Below are positions 28,453 through 36,995 of a stretch of 64,000 bases of DNA, piece by piece (position 1 is the stretch's first letter; each line of letters opens with the position of its first letter). The stretch comes from Acinetobacter junii CIP 64.5 (lineage in GTDB: Bacteria; Pseudomonadota; Gammaproteobacteria; Pseudomonadales; Moraxellaceae). The translations under genes and the position numbers were made by a program. Location: NCBI RefSeq assembly GCF_000368765.1, contig NZ_KB849655.1, positions 1,590,127 through 1,654,126 of the forward strand. Direction: 5' to 3'. The notes beneath the pieces were generated by a model. It did no database searches, had not been told where the DNA came from, and worked only from the letters and a program-made list of their open reading frames with translations.

Positions 28453-29352
28453 TTGACAGCTTTCTCGCAATCGCCTAGAGCAGCACAATTTGCATTGATT
28501 TTTATCACCATGATTTGGGGTGGGACTTTTCTAGCAGTGCAATATGCGCTCAACTTTAGTACACCGATGTTTTTCGTCGGTTGCCGTTTTGCAGTTGCTG
28601 CAGGTGTGATTTTCCTACTTTCATTAAAATCCATGTCGGGTTTAACGCTCAAAGAAACGCTGGCTGGAACTGCCATCGGCATCATGATTGCGATTGGTTA
28701 TGGCGCACAAATGATTGGTCTACAAAGTATTTTAAGTAGCGAATCGGCTTTTCTTACTGCGCTTTATGTTCCTTTAGTACCTATTCTCATGTGGGTTATT
28801 TTTCAAAAATCACCATCACTCATGACATGGATCGGCTCAGCATTAGCATTTACAGGCTTAGTCCTACTGACAGGAAATGGTTTTTCCAATATCACGCTCT
28901 CTTATGGACAAATACTTACCCTGATCTGTGCTTTGGTGATTGCATTAGAGATTATTTTGATTGGCTATTTTGCAGGACGAGTAAATTTACGACGTGTTAC
29001 TGTAATTCAACTCATGGTTGCCGCTCTACTCTCTTTCGCCAGCATGCCTTTGGTTGGTGAACATCAATTGCCAGCATTTTCGTGGCCTCTCCTTTTAATC
29101 GCAACTGGATTGGGACTCGCCAGTGCTTTAATTCAGTTTGTTATGAACTGGGCACAAAGCATGGTTGATCCAAGTCGTGCAGCGATCATTTATGCAGGTG
29201 AACCTGTTTGGGCAGGTCTGATTGGAAGAATTGCAGGTGAACGTTTGCCCTTACTCGCATTATTTGGCGGATTACTGGTGGTATTGGGTGTTTTGGTGAG
29301 TGAGCTCAAACTCAAAATCCTCAACTCTCCTCAAAACAATAAAGATGCTTAG
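28453..29352 (+). CDS. EamA/DMT-family transporter
   Basis: An inner-membrane drug/metabolite exporter of about 300 aa with ten helices in two EamA repeats. TM1 is FALIFITMIWGGTFLAVQYAL; the repeat end AFTGLVLLTGNG and the second-repeat motif YAGEPVWAGLIGRIAGERL (near residue 255) are typical. The start is uncertain: TTG at 28453 has TGGA 8 nt upstream; an in-frame TTG at 28435 would abut the last operator site. It is divergent from its probable XRE-cupin regulator. Substrate unknown. Confidence 0.88.
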   Translation: MTAFSQSPRAAQFALIFITMIWGGTFLAVQYALNFSTPMFFVGCRFAVAAGVIFLLSLKSMSGLTLKETLAGTAIGIMIAIGYGAQMIGLQSILSSESAFLTALYVPLVPILMWVIFQKSPSLMTWIGSALAFTGLVLLTGNGFSNITLSYGQILTLICALVIALEIILIGYFAGRVNLRRVTVIQLMVAALLSFASMPLVGEHQLPAFSWPLLLIATGLGLASALIQFVMNWAQSMVDPSRAAIIYAGEPVWAGLIGRIAGERLPLLALFGGLLVVLGVLVSELKLKILNSPQNNKDA

Positions 29353-29353
29353 C

Positions 29354-29680
29354 TTACTTTTCTTTTATTGGCGGCTCATTCTTCTTCAGTAGCATCTGAG
29401 GTTGATAATATTCAACGATTGGCATTGGATCATAGAAGGGATGTAATAAAGCTTTCCATTCTTGATAAGCAGCAGACTTTCTAAACCCTTCTGTGTGATC
29501 TTCAATATGATCCCAAAATATCATTAGAATATAGCGATGATCATCTTGAACATTTTTGATCAGCTGTACAGCATTTAATCCTGCCATCGGATAAATAATC
29601 GCTTTGGCTTTTTGAAATGCTGCCTCAAATGCCTGACTTTGATTGGGTTTAATTGTTAAATGCACATGCTCAATAATCAT
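29354..29680 (-). CDS. Antibiotic-biosynthesis-monooxygenase (ABM) fold protein
   Basis: A 108-aa single-domain protein: IIEHVHLTIKPNQSQAFEAAF at the start, YILMIFWDHIEDHTEGFRKSAAYQEW in the middle, as in dimeric ABM-fold proteins. Some act as small monooxygenases or haem-degrading enzymes; the activity here is not known. It overlaps the upstream GNAT gene by 11 bp on the same strand, so the two are coupled. Confidence 0.78.
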   Translation of the reverse strand: MIIEHVHLTIKPNQSQAFEAAFQKAKAIIYPMAGLNAVQLIKNVQDDHRYILMIFWDHIEDHTEGFRKSAAYQEWKALLHPFYDPMPIVEYYQPQMLLKKNEPPIKEK

Positions 29681-30173
29681 GATCCAACCTGTTTAAATGA
29701 TTTTTACTAAAAACAGCATCACTTCCATCACAAGCACTATATTTAAAATAGCATTTTTCCAATACACGTTTGGATGCATGATTATTTTGATCGACATAAG
29801 CCTCTATATTATATATGGCATATTGTTGATTTAAATAGGTTTCAAGCCATTTTAAGGCTTGAGTTGCATAACCTTTATTCCAGAAATCCTTAAAAATGAT
29901 ATAGCCAACGTAAGCAGTTTGCTTATGAGGGAAAATGGTAGCTTGCAGCGTACCAATCGGTTGCTGTTGACTTGTGTCATCAAAAACCACCCAATTTACC
30001 CAGACTTCTTCGAGTGTGCCTGAACCTTTGGCGAGTTGTCTAAACCGTTGTCTTAATCCTTCTCGCTCAGGATATTTCACGTCAGGAATAAAACGATATA
30101 GATCATCATCAAGCGTATATGAATAAATGAGATCTGCATGCTCAACAGTCAAAGGTTCATAATATAAACGCAT
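29670..30173 (-). CDS. GNAT-family N-acetyltransferase (RimJ/RimL-like)
   Basis: A 167-aa acetyltransferase of the Acetyltransf_3 type. The acetyl-CoA region includes YVGYIIFKDFWNKGYATQALKWL near residues 89-111, and the C-terminal NNHASKRVLEKCYF is the usual RimJ/L ending. The start is ATG 30171-30173, since the upstream in-frame codon is TTG. Substrate unknown. First gene of a pair with the ABM protein. Confidence 0.85.
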   Translation of the reverse strand: MRLYYEPLTVEHADLIYSYTLDDDLYRFIPDVKYPEREGLRQRFRQLAKGSGTLEEVWVNWVVFDDTSQQQPIGTLQATIFPHKQTAYVGYIIFKDFWNKGYATQALKWLETYLNQQYAIYNIEAYVDQNNHASKRVLEKCYFKYSACDGSDAVFSKNHLNRLDHDY

Positions 30174-30210
30174 CAAATAAATACCAATTCTTCAGGTTCA
30201 ACACCTCAAT

Positions 30211-30603
30211 TCATTGATACATAGGTTTATTGTCATTGAGAGCAATCAAGCCACGTATTGCACGATATACAATCCAAACCCAAGCAGCGAAAATCACCGC
30301 TACACAGAAAACCGTTCCTGATAATGCAACACCCGCAAACGCATTCGGATTATCGCCTGTAAAAAACAAGAAGAAGAATGGAATAAAGGCAATGATATTC
30401 CAAGCGAGATACCACCAAAATGTCCGAATCTGCCAAGTAAAATGACTTTCAAAAATAGAGCCTCTTACATCGCTACGTTTTACATAGTTAATAATTAAGG
30501 CAATCACTGCCAATAATCCACCTGTAAAAATCGCAATGATATAAAGTACGTAAAGGACCAAAGTCAAAGTACGGTTCGGGTCTTGATCAACGGAATAATT
30601 CAT
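30211..30603 (-). CDS. DUF4870-like membrane protein
   Basis: A 130-aa inner-membrane protein with three hydrophobic segments. Features of the DUF4870 family are ALIINYVKRSDVRGSIFESHFTWQIRTFWW (short pieces conserved) and an ending IYRAIRGLIALNDNKPM. GGAGA lies 8 nt before the ATG. Function unknown. Confidence 0.78.
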   Translation of the reverse strand: MNYSVDQDPNRTLTLVLYVLYIIAIFTGGLLAVIALIINYVKRSDVRGSIFESHFTWQIRTFWWYLAWNIIAFIPFFFLFFTGDNPNAFAGVALSGTVFCVAVIFAAWVWIVYRAIRGLIALNDNKPMYQ

Positions 30604-30630
30604 TTTATTTATCTCCAGAAACGAACTCCC

Positions 30631-31248
30631 TCAATAGAACACATTGAGTGGAGAAATTAACCAACATATCAATAATATATGGAAGACTATGGTACAGAAA
30701 TAAATCTTACGAAACGGTTGTTTTTGTGTTTTATGTCTCAGTTTTTGTTGTGCTAACCAACCTGCACACCATCCTCCAAGCGAATCCACGATATGTAAGG
30801 TTTGCTCAGGAATACGGCGATTCCCCAATTGTGCCGCCTCTTTGTCTTGAGCATATAGCCAATAACTCAAGACATTCATCAAACTGACGAACAATAAAGT
30901 ATAAGGCGGTAATAATTTACTAAAGCTCGCGATGACCATGAATACAATATAAATCACAATGGCAATTTGCATCGCTGTCCAACGTTTAGCAGGCTTCGCA
31001 GCTGAAGGTTTCGGCTTATGTTCAAATACTTGGGCTGCTTTTAGATAACTGACTTGCTGAGCACGATAACGACCACGCTCATCTAAGATCACCATGTACT
31101 CCAAAGCACAACCTATAATAGGTCGAGGACCTGTGCGAGCAAAGTCCTTGATGTGTAAAAAGACCCGATCTTTGTGCTTATCATTCGGTTGAATAAAACC
31201 ATAGCCTTTATCATCAAACCATTCTACTAAACGACCTTGGTCTCGCAT
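30631..31248 (-). CDS. Cold-shock domain fused to DUF1294 membrane domain
   Basis: A 205-aa protein. Residues 1-68 are a cold-shock domain with RNP1-like KGYGFIQP and RNP2-like VFLHIKDF. Residues about 85-205 are DUF1294: a membrane helix pair around YWLYAQDKEAA, RRIPEQTLHIVDSLGGW and a C-terminal helix. It therefore joins a nucleic-acid-binding domain to a membrane anchor. AAGGA before its ATG overlaps the stop codon region of the next gene. Function unknown; the fusion is a known family type. Confidence 0.87.
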   Translation of the reverse strand: MRDQGRLVEWFDDKGYGFIQPNDKHKDRVFLHIKDFARTGPRPIIGCALEYMVILDERGRYRAQQVSYLKAAQVFEHKPKPSAAKPAKRWTAMQIAIVIYIVFMVIASFSKLLPPYTLLFVSLMNVLSYWLYAQDKEAAQLGNRRIPEQTLHIVDSLGGWCAGWLAQQKLRHKTQKQPFRKIYFCTIVFHILLICWLISPLNVFY

Positions 31249-31257
31249 GCTTTTTCC

Positions 31258-32208
31258 TTAAGCTTGAACTTTTTGTAAACGATCTTGCAGCATCATCCGC
31301 ATTTCCATCGGGTCTTTTTGTGAAATGTCTTCACCAGTACGACCCTGTTCCGCATTTTTTTGTGCAACTTGGAGACGCATACTCCAGAAACGACATGCAG
31401 CCATTGCCAAGAAAATATTTAAACACGCTAACTCATCAGCTGTGAGTTGACGAATGCTTTGATACGCTGCAAGGAAAGCTTCTGCCTTGGCTTGGTCTAA
31501 ATGAGCCTTTGGATAAGCTGTACAAAAATCATTGATACTAATCGCAATATCAAATAAAAACTCATCTTGATTTAACTCATAAAAATCAAGAATCCCTCGT
31601 AATTGATCACCTTCAAATAATGTATTGTCTCTAAATAGATCAGAATGAATAAAACCGACAGGACGATCAGGATATTGCTGTGTAATTTTGGCAAATTGCT
31701 GAAAAACTTGATCCAATAGGGATTGATCATCGTCATTCATATTGGGTCTCAGTTGCTCTGCTACATCTGACCAATACTGATGATTACGATTAAAATCACG
31801 CTTTAAAGGAAAATCTTTCAACGCCACATGAATTTTTGCTTGAGCCTGAGCAATCGCTTGGATTTGTAATAATGTTGCTTCTTCTGGATGTTCACCCATC
31901 AAGCGTGGGGCGATTTGTGCAGGTTTATCTGCGATGCTATGAATGGCTTGACCATGATGTTTCAATGGTACAGCAACGGCAACCCCTGCCTCTCCCAAAC
32001 AGTCTAGTACGGGAACAAGCTCACCAGCTCCTTCAGCATCAAGCTCTTCAAAAACAGTAAGAACATAATGTTTTTGAGTATGATCCACCAAAAAATAGTT
32101 GGTGTTTTGAATACCGCCTTGGATTGGAATCAGGTCAATCACTGCCAAACCATAAGGCTCAGCAAAAGCTTGAACATCTTCTAAACTCAACGGGGTATAA
32201 ACCGACAT
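31258..32208 (-). CDS. thrB: Homoserine kinase (aminoglycoside-phosphotransferase fold)
   Basis: This is the Pseudomonas/Acinetobacter-type homoserine kinase, unrelated to GHMP ThrB. It phosphorylates homoserine for threonine synthesis. The 316-aa protein has the APH kinase fold: GGIQNTNYFL nucleotide loop near residue 31, catalytic loop FIHSDLFRDNTLF (Asp near 187) and metal Asp in GILDFYEL. I start at ATG 32206-32208 (MSVYTPLSL) with AGG 6-7 nt upstream; the longer reading lacks family residues. The stop is 9 bp from the cold-shock/DUF1294 start. Confidence 0.93.
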   Translation of the reverse strand: MSVYTPLSLEDVQAFAEPYGLAVIDLIPIQGGIQNTNYFLVDHTQKHYVLTVFEELDAEGAGELVPVLDCLGEAGVAVAVPLKHHGQAIHSIADKPAQIAPRLMGEHPEEATLLQIQAIAQAQAKIHVALKDFPLKRDFNRNHQYWSDVAEQLRPNMNDDDQSLLDQVFQQFAKITQQYPDRPVGFIHSDLFRDNTLFEGDQLRGILDFYELNQDEFLFDIAISINDFCTAYPKAHLDQAKAEAFLAAYQSIRQLTADELACLNIFLAMAACRFWSMRLQVAQKNAEQGRTGEDISQKDPMEMRMMLQDRLQKVQA

Positions 32209-32309
32209 GGAAAACCTGCAAAAAATAGCTGTGAAGTTTGATAGAATACCCTTTCCCTCCATGAAGGTGTAGCACCCCTTTCTTTATTGGCGATTTTTTG
32301 GAATATTTT

Positions 32310-33068
32310 ATGCTCGCAAAACGTATTATCCCTTGCTTAGATGTTGATAATGGTCGAGTCGTCAAAGGCGTTCAATTCCTTGATATTCGTGACGCAGGTG
32401 ACCCAGTAGAAGTTGCCCGTCGTTATAACGAACAAGGTGCCGATGAAATTACCTTTTTAGATATTACTGCTACCCATCATGGACGTGACACTACTTACCG
32501 TACTGTTGAGCGTATGGCAGAAAGCGTTTTCGTTCCTCTCACCGTGGGTGGTGGTGTACGTAAAGTCGAAGATATCCGTTTACTTCTGAATGCCGGTGCA
32601 GACAAAGTCAGTATCAACTCGGCAGCGGTGTTCAACCCTGAATTCGTTCAAGAAGCATCTCAACGTTTTGGTGCTCAATGTATCGTGGTTGCAATTGATG
32701 CGAAAAAAACTGGCGAAAATAAGTGGGAAATCTTTACCCACGGTGGACGCAAGCCAACAGGTATTGATGCAATAGAATGGGCTGTCAAAATGGCAGACTT
32801 TGGTGCAGGTGAATTACTGATTACCAGTATGGATGCCGATGGAACCAAAGCAGGCTATGACATCGCTTTAATGCGTCAAATCAATGATCGTGTCACGATT
32901 CCAACGATTGCTTCAGGTGGTGTAGGAAATTTACAACATTTGGCAGATGGTATTTTGAAAGGTGGCGCAGATGCTGTACTTGCCGCTTCCATTTTCCACT
33001 TTGGTCAACATACTATTCCTGAAGCGAAAAAATATTTAGCTGAGCAAGGCATTGAAATGCGCCTTTAA
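32310..33068 (+). CDS. hisF: Imidazole glycerol phosphate synthase, cyclase subunit
   Basis: HisF closes the imidazole ring using HisH-derived ammonia. The 252-aa beta/alpha barrel has both catalytic Asp: [17 protein letters not shown] (about residue 11) and [12 protein letters not shown] (about residue 130), with phosphate loops VGGGVRKV and ASGGVGN. Start at ATG 32310; the TTG 12 bp earlier is not needed. Divergent from thrB, ends in its own terminator. Confidence 0.97.
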   Translation: MLAKRIIPCLDVDNGRVVKGVQFLDIRDAGDPVEVARRYNEQGADEITFLDITATHHGRDTTYRTVERMAESVFVPLTVGGGVRKVEDIRLLLNAGADKVSINSAAVFNPEFVQEASQRFGAQCIVVAIDAKKTGENKWEIFTHGGRKPTGIDAIEWAVKMADFGAGELLITSMDADGTKAGYDIALMRQINDRVTIPTIASGGVGNLQHLADGILKGGADAVLAASIFHFGQHTIPEAKKYLAEQGIEMRL

Positions 33069-33091
33069 GCAATAAAAAATAGCTAGATCCA

Positions 33092-33126
33092 AACCTCTCA
33101 ATGCGATTGCTTGAGAGGTTTTTTAT
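33092..33126 (+). terminator. Terminator of hisF
   Basis: Perfect 10-bp stem AACCTCTCAA/TTGAGAGGTT, 9-nt loop, T run. Confidence 0.88.
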
Positions 33127-33277
33127 TCGGCAAATTTTAGTCAAAAAAATACCTTGCTCAGCAAGGTATATGAAATGCGTTTATACAACGCTAGAGGGTA
33201 AACGAAAAACAATAAATTTGGATAAATATCAAGCAACAAAAAGGCTTGGGCTAAATTAGCGAGATATTCAGCAAAAA

Positions 33278-33317
33278 TATTGACATTAAAAGCCAATTTT
33301 ATTGACAATTCACGACA
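33278..33317 (+). promoter_or_regulatory. AraC-type tandem operator, distal copy
   Basis: TATTGAC at 33278-33284 and again at 33300-33306, exactly 22 bp apart; the second is extended as TATTGACAATTCACGACA. The same element with the same spacing lies at 34074-34113 in front of araC. This copy is beyond the 3' end of the hydroxylase gene, with no gene starting next to it. The rest of 33127-33368 shows nothing else. Confidence 0.55.
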
Positions 33318-33368
33318 GAAGCACGCGACTAGCATCATGTTTTGTCAAAATACCCTCTTCACGCTATA

Positions 33369-34016
33369 TCAAGATGCAACCGATACTTTTTCGATTTCTT
33401 CTGTCTGAGCGGTGGTCACCAATTTTGGTTTCTGCTCTACCCATTTTGCAGGAAATACTGATTCAATCGCTTCAGTTAATATCTTCGAAATCGGTGCAGG
33501 TAAAGGCAGACCCAATGGATTAGCTTCTTTCAAATCTGCTGAAGACACCACACGCGTCCCCATCACATAATCAAACCAAGGACGAGTAACACACCAATTT
33601 GCATCTTGGTTCGAGTTCATGTGGTGATCATAGTGCCACGGGATCGTGCGCTTCGCCCAATCAGGCTCAAGATGGGCACGGCGATGAACATAATAATAAT
33701 TCCCCGCACTATAAATCGCTGCAAGTGCCATGCCTTTTGAAAAAGGATAGAACACAACACTTGCCACACCTGCGGCTACAGCAAGTGACATTAACTCATT
33801 ACGCGTACGCCAGTGATCAATGCCTTCCACATAACATTCATCCGAGAAATCTTGTTTACGTACTTCACGATGATGCGCCCAATGCGACTCCATGCTTTTA
33901 GGTACAGGGCTATAACGGGGTTGCCCAGGACGATGCACACCATGCAAAACGTATTTATGTGCGAACCATTCAAATGCATTTGCAACCGCTAAACCAGCGA
34001 TAAAACCCTTGATCAT
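33369..34016 (-). CDS. Fatty acid hydroxylase / sterol desaturase superfamily membrane protein
   Basis: A 215-aa membrane di-iron oxygenase-like protein. The eight-histidine pattern is visible: HKYVLH (about residues 20-25), HWAHH (about 45-49), HRRAH (about 111) and HYDHHMN (about 128). Hydrophobic segments lie between. The substrate may be a fatty acid, alcohol or carotenoid-like lipid; no direct evidence. TAGGAG precedes the ATG. Divergent from an AraC regulator with tandem operators between them, and a second operator past its 3' end. Confidence 0.82.
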   Translation of the reverse strand: MIKGFIAGLAVANAFEWFAHKYVLHGVHRPGQPRYSPVPKSMESHWAHHREVRKQDFSDECYVEGIDHWRTRNELMSLAVAAGVASVVFYPFSKGMALAAIYSAGNYYYVHRRAHLEPDWAKRTIPWHYDHHMNSNQDANWCVTRPWFDYVMGTRVVSSADLKEANPLGLPLPAPISKILTEAIESVFPAKWVEQKPKLVTTAQTEEIEKVSVAS

Positions 34017-34073
34017 TTTGATCTCCTAAACTGTGCTTCTTTTTATTTAAGATATAAATTTTTGTAGGCGAAG

Positions 34074-34113
34074 TATTGACGATACGATATATTAATATTG
34101 ACAAAACACGACA
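34074..34113 (+). promoter_or_regulatory. AraC-type tandem operator, proximal copy
   Basis: TATTGAC at 34074-34080 and 34096-34102 (22 bp apart); the second is extended as TATTGACAAAACACGACA, 16 of 18 bases shared with the distal copy. It lies in the divergent gap between the hydroxylase and araC genes. Confidence 0.6.
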
Positions 34114-34131
34114 ATAAGAGGAACAGACAGG

Positions 34132-35142
34132 ATGTCTCAACTCAAGAATTATACAGGATCAGTTTACGGTGGCTTGGGGCATTTACTGGCGACTTATTGT
34201 GAAGCTAAAAATCTAGCTTTACCTGAACAATTACAAAAAATTCAAAACCTTGAACGCTTTGATTATGTCATTTGGCGGGATCTACTTGAAGAGTTGAATC
34301 AACTACATCCAAAAATCGGTTTAGGATTAGAAATTGCGGAATACGTCCAACCTAAGCATTTAGGGATTATTGCTTACTTAGCCTTATCTTGTGAAAGTCT
34401 TGGTGAAGCTTTAGCACGCTATCATGATTTTCATCGACTTATTTATGATGGAAGTCCTTTAATTGTTGAATTTAATCAACCCTATGCATCTATTTGTTGG
34501 GAAGCACCTGAACTACACCCCACTCAACTGACAGACGAAATTGCAATAGCACTGATGGTGCAATTCCTTAAACTGTTTATGTCAGGGGAAATGATCCATT
34601 TACACGAAGTTCATTTTGTGAATCCTGCACCTAAAAACCTCACGGTGTATGAACAGTATTTCCACTGCAAAGTTCGTTTTGATCAACCTAAGACTCAGCT
34701 CTTACTCCCGATTACTGAAGCATTCAAACCACTAAAAACAGGTGATCACACTCTGCAACAATTGTTATTGCAACAAGCTCAGGCACTATTAGATAAACTA
34801 CCGAATTCAACACAATTAGATCAGCGTTTACAACATGCAATTTTAACGGGCTTACAGAAGAATCAATATCAGATTGATTTTATCGCTGAGAAATTGGGAC
34901 TTTCTGTACGACAATTACAGCGTCATTTACAACAGCAAAACACAACCTTTCAGGAGCGTGTCCAACAAGTCCGCTTTATGTTGGCTACAGAATACTTAAA
35001 AGATCCGCACCTGAGTTTGCAAGAAATCTCTTTATTACTTTGCTACTCAGAACAAAGTGCTTTTCAACGTGCTTTTAAACTTTGGACAGGACAAACTCCT
35101 CAACAATGGCGAAAACTCAACACAACTTACAGTTATTTATAA
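34132..35142 (+). CDS. AraC-family regulator with arabinose-binding-type N-terminal domain (OruR/ArgR-like)
   Basis: A 336-aa regulator with the long ligand domain of the OruR/VirF-like class (KHLGIIAYLALSCESLGEALARY near residue 78 is the typical signature). The C-terminal HTH pair reads YQIDFIAEKLGLSVRQLQRHL and LSLQEISLLLCYSEQSAFQRAF. GAGGAA lies 8 nt before the ATG. It likely controls the divergent hydroxylase gene through the 22-bp direct repeats. Ligand probably a lipid or amino-acid derivative; not shown. Confidence 0.9.
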   Translation: MSQLKNYTGSVYGGLGHLLATYCEAKNLALPEQLQKIQNLERFDYVIWRDLLEELNQLHPKIGLGLEIAEYVQPKHLGIIAYLALSCESLGEALARYHDFHRLIYDGSPLIVEFNQPYASICWEAPELHPTQLTDEIAIALMVQFLKLFMSGEMIHLHEVHFVNPAPKNLTVYEQYFHCKVRFDQPKTQLLLPITEAFKPLKTGDHTLQQLLLQQAQALLDKLPNSTQLDQRLQHAILTGLQKNQYQIDFIAEKLGLSVRQLQRHLQQQNTTFQERVQQVRFMLATEYLKDPHLSLQEISLLLCYSEQSAFQRAFKLWTGQTPQQWRKLNTTYSYL

Positions 35143-35212
35143 AAACGATTAATGTTCTCACCATTTTACAATTGATCACTAATTAAACAATCTTTATACG
35201 AGATTCAGTGAC

Positions 35213-35401
35213 CTATGCTTAATTCATTTAATCAGTATTCCTGTGACGAATACATCTGTGAATCCTGCACGTAGTACAGGTGTAGCTTTCTTTGCAGAAA
35301 CTGCGGCACTTGGTCAATTATGGTTATTCTGGATTGCACCAATTGTAGGTGCAGTTATTGGTGCTCTCATACACAAAGTGGTTGCTACACTCCGAAATTA
35401 A
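35213..35401 (+). pseudogene. aqpZ: C-terminal remnant of aquaporin Z
   Basis: In one frame the DNA reads [20 protein letters not shown], then a membrane helix ending [17 protein letters not shown] and TAA. This matches the last quarter of AqpZ, including the second NPA box with its following arginine. The first about 170 residues, with the first NPA box, are gone and no start codon remains. The upstream 35143-35212 is AT-rich and shows nothing else. A terminator follows directly, so the 3' end of the original gene is kept. Confidence 0.85.
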
Positions 35402-35414
35402 ATGATCACTCCAT

Positions 35415-35444
35415 AAAAAAACAGCCACTATATGGCTGTTTTTT
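35415..35444. terminator. Bidirectional terminator
   Basis: AAAAAACAGCCA/TGGCTGTTTTT stem around a 5-nt loop, between the aqpZ remnant and the convergent small gene. Confidence 0.85.
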
Positions 35445-35450
35445 ATTGGA

Positions 35451-35693
35451 TTATAAAAATGGATTCTCTATTTCCTGCTCAGGCTTTCGCTCGATCTGTA
35501 CAGGTAATTCTTCTTTTTCTAAAGCGATCACCACATCATTGATCAATTGCTGTAAAGCTTTAGCCGCTTTTAATCCCACTTGATCTTTTGTAATCTGCAA
35601 ATTACCGTACAAACTGACGCAGTCCACTTGGTTTTCAAGCGTCAAATCATAAATCGAAGATGATTCATTTCCAGTTTCAAATGGTTTAAACAT
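35451..35693 (-). CDS. Hypothetical 80-aa protein
   Basis: An 80-aa acidic soluble protein, MFKPFETGNESSSIYDLTLE at its start, with a helical middle (LKAAKALQQLINDVVIALEKE). It has no cysteine pair, signal or membrane segment worth noting. It ends at a good terminator and has plausible codon use. It is not recognised; the endonuclease gene next to it on the same strand ends 70 bp upstream. Confidence 0.6.
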   Translation of the reverse strand: MFKPFETGNESSSIYDLTLENQVDCVSLYGNLQITKDQVGLKAAKALQQLINDVVIALEKEELPVQIERKPEQEIENPFL

Positions 35694-35763
35694 TTTCTAC
35701 TCACTTTATTATTGTCGGGCTATATTCTGAATCTAAATCAATTTACGGCCAAGATCGATTCGA

Positions 35764-36837
35764 TTATCGCAACAATTGTAAGAAATACTGCACAAGTGCA
35801 TCGACCAATTGTTTAATTAAAGCTTGTTTGGTTTCTTCATCAATTTGCGGAAGACTACTCTGTGAAGTTTGGCTTTGACCCGAACTAAACTGTTTTTGCT
35901 GTGTCTGTATCGCTTCTGTAGTCGCTTCTTCAGCACATTGACTTTGACCATCCCAATGTGAATAGCTGATTTCCTTATTGGCTTTGACCTGTTGAGCCGA
36001 TAATGGTAAATGATAAATATTGCGCTTTTGCTGTTCAGTCAGTTGTGGAAATAAATTAATCCCTAATTTTTCTTCTAGATAACAAACGCTCACCACCTCG
36101 ACCTGTTCAGAATTATTATTTGGTGCGTAATAAGCCCCAATAATCCCTTGTTTAGGTAAGTACACAGCTTTATAAACCGCAGTCGGGACAATCACACCGC
36201 TACCGATTGTTTTGAGTCGTTTTCCTTCAAAAACTGGACCTGTTACAACATATGCATCTTTATGATGTTTGGTCACAACTGCACGGACAGCCTCTTCAAG
36301 TTTTCGCCAAACTTCCTGATTGTTTTTAGGTGCTTGAGGTACCATGTTGGCTAAAGAAAAACTATCATATTGTGCAGCAGTATTGTTCATATCTGCATTG
36401 GGTGCCATATGCCCACGATCATATCCTGAACCACGATAGTCCGATAACAATGCTCGATGAACCATTTCTACACGTGTTTCTTCGTGGAAATTATCTTCGC
36501 GTTTAATTTTTATACTTAATCGATCAGGGCTTAAATACTCGGCTGACCATAGTGGTGTTTTTGAAACACCTGAATACATGACATTAAAATCATTAAAACA
36601 TAAGGCATAGCTATGTTTGGTTAAGCTTTCCTTATTGAGCAATGGAGGAACTTCACGATAAAACTGATTAAGACACGCTCCACTACTTGATTGCAATGGA
36701 ATAAATTTAGAAATCTTTTCACTACCAAAGGCTATCGCAAAGCTTCCTGTTGCGATCAACGCGAGCAGCACTTTTCCAGTATTTTTGCTCAAAAAAGTAG
36801 TTTGTGATTTACCTTTTCTCGTTGTTTTCTTTGCCAT
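35764..36837 (-). CDS. DNA/RNA non-specific endonuclease (NUC family)
   Basis: A 357-aa protein. A Lys/Arg-rich N-terminus and one hydrophobic segment (residues about 20-42, VLLALIATGSFAIAFGS) suggest a membrane anchor or signal. The NUC domain spans residues about 80-285 with the catalytic motif YDRGHMAPNADM (His near 145) and the metal Asn in LANMVPQAPKNNQEVW. The C-terminal 70 residues are Gln/Ser-rich. It probably degrades DNA or RNA outside the cytoplasm. Followed by a strong terminator only on the kup side. Confidence 0.88.
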   Translation of the reverse strand: MAKKTTRKGKSQTTFLSKNTGKVLLALIATGSFAIAFGSEKISKFIPLQSSSGACLNQFYREVPPLLNKESLTKHSYALCFNDFNVMYSGVSKTPLWSAEYLSPDRLSIKIKREDNFHEETRVEMVHRALLSDYRGSGYDRGHMAPNADMNNTAAQYDSFSLANMVPQAPKNNQEVWRKLEEAVRAVVTKHHKDAYVVTGPVFEGKRLKTIGSGVIVPTAVYKAVYLPKQGIIGAYYAPNNNSEQVEVVSVCYLEEKLGINLFPQLTEQQKRNIYHLPLSAQQVKANKEISYSHWDGQSQCAEEATTEAIQTQQKQFSSGQSQTSQSSLPQIDEETKQALIKQLVDALVQYFLQLLR

Positions 36838-36956
36838 GACTACATCAAAACCTTTAAGAATGCGAAGCTTAACAACTCAAAAGCTTGATGTATATTGCGT
36901 TCCGAGCATGAACGACAATTTATGTCGCAAAACTGTACAATTGATCAGCAGACAAT

Positions 36957-36984
36957 AAAAAAGGCACGCGAACGTGCCTTTTTT
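36957..36984 (-). terminator. Terminator of kup
   Basis: Perfect 12-bp stem AAAAAAGGCACG/CGTGCCTTTTTT with CGAA loop. Confidence 0.92.
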
Positions 36985-36995
36985 AAAACCAGTTC

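Noticed and set aside
33141-33338. A 65-aa minus-strand frame between hisF and the hydroxylase gene
   Set aside because: No ribosome site, unusual composition, and the distal AraC operator lies in it.
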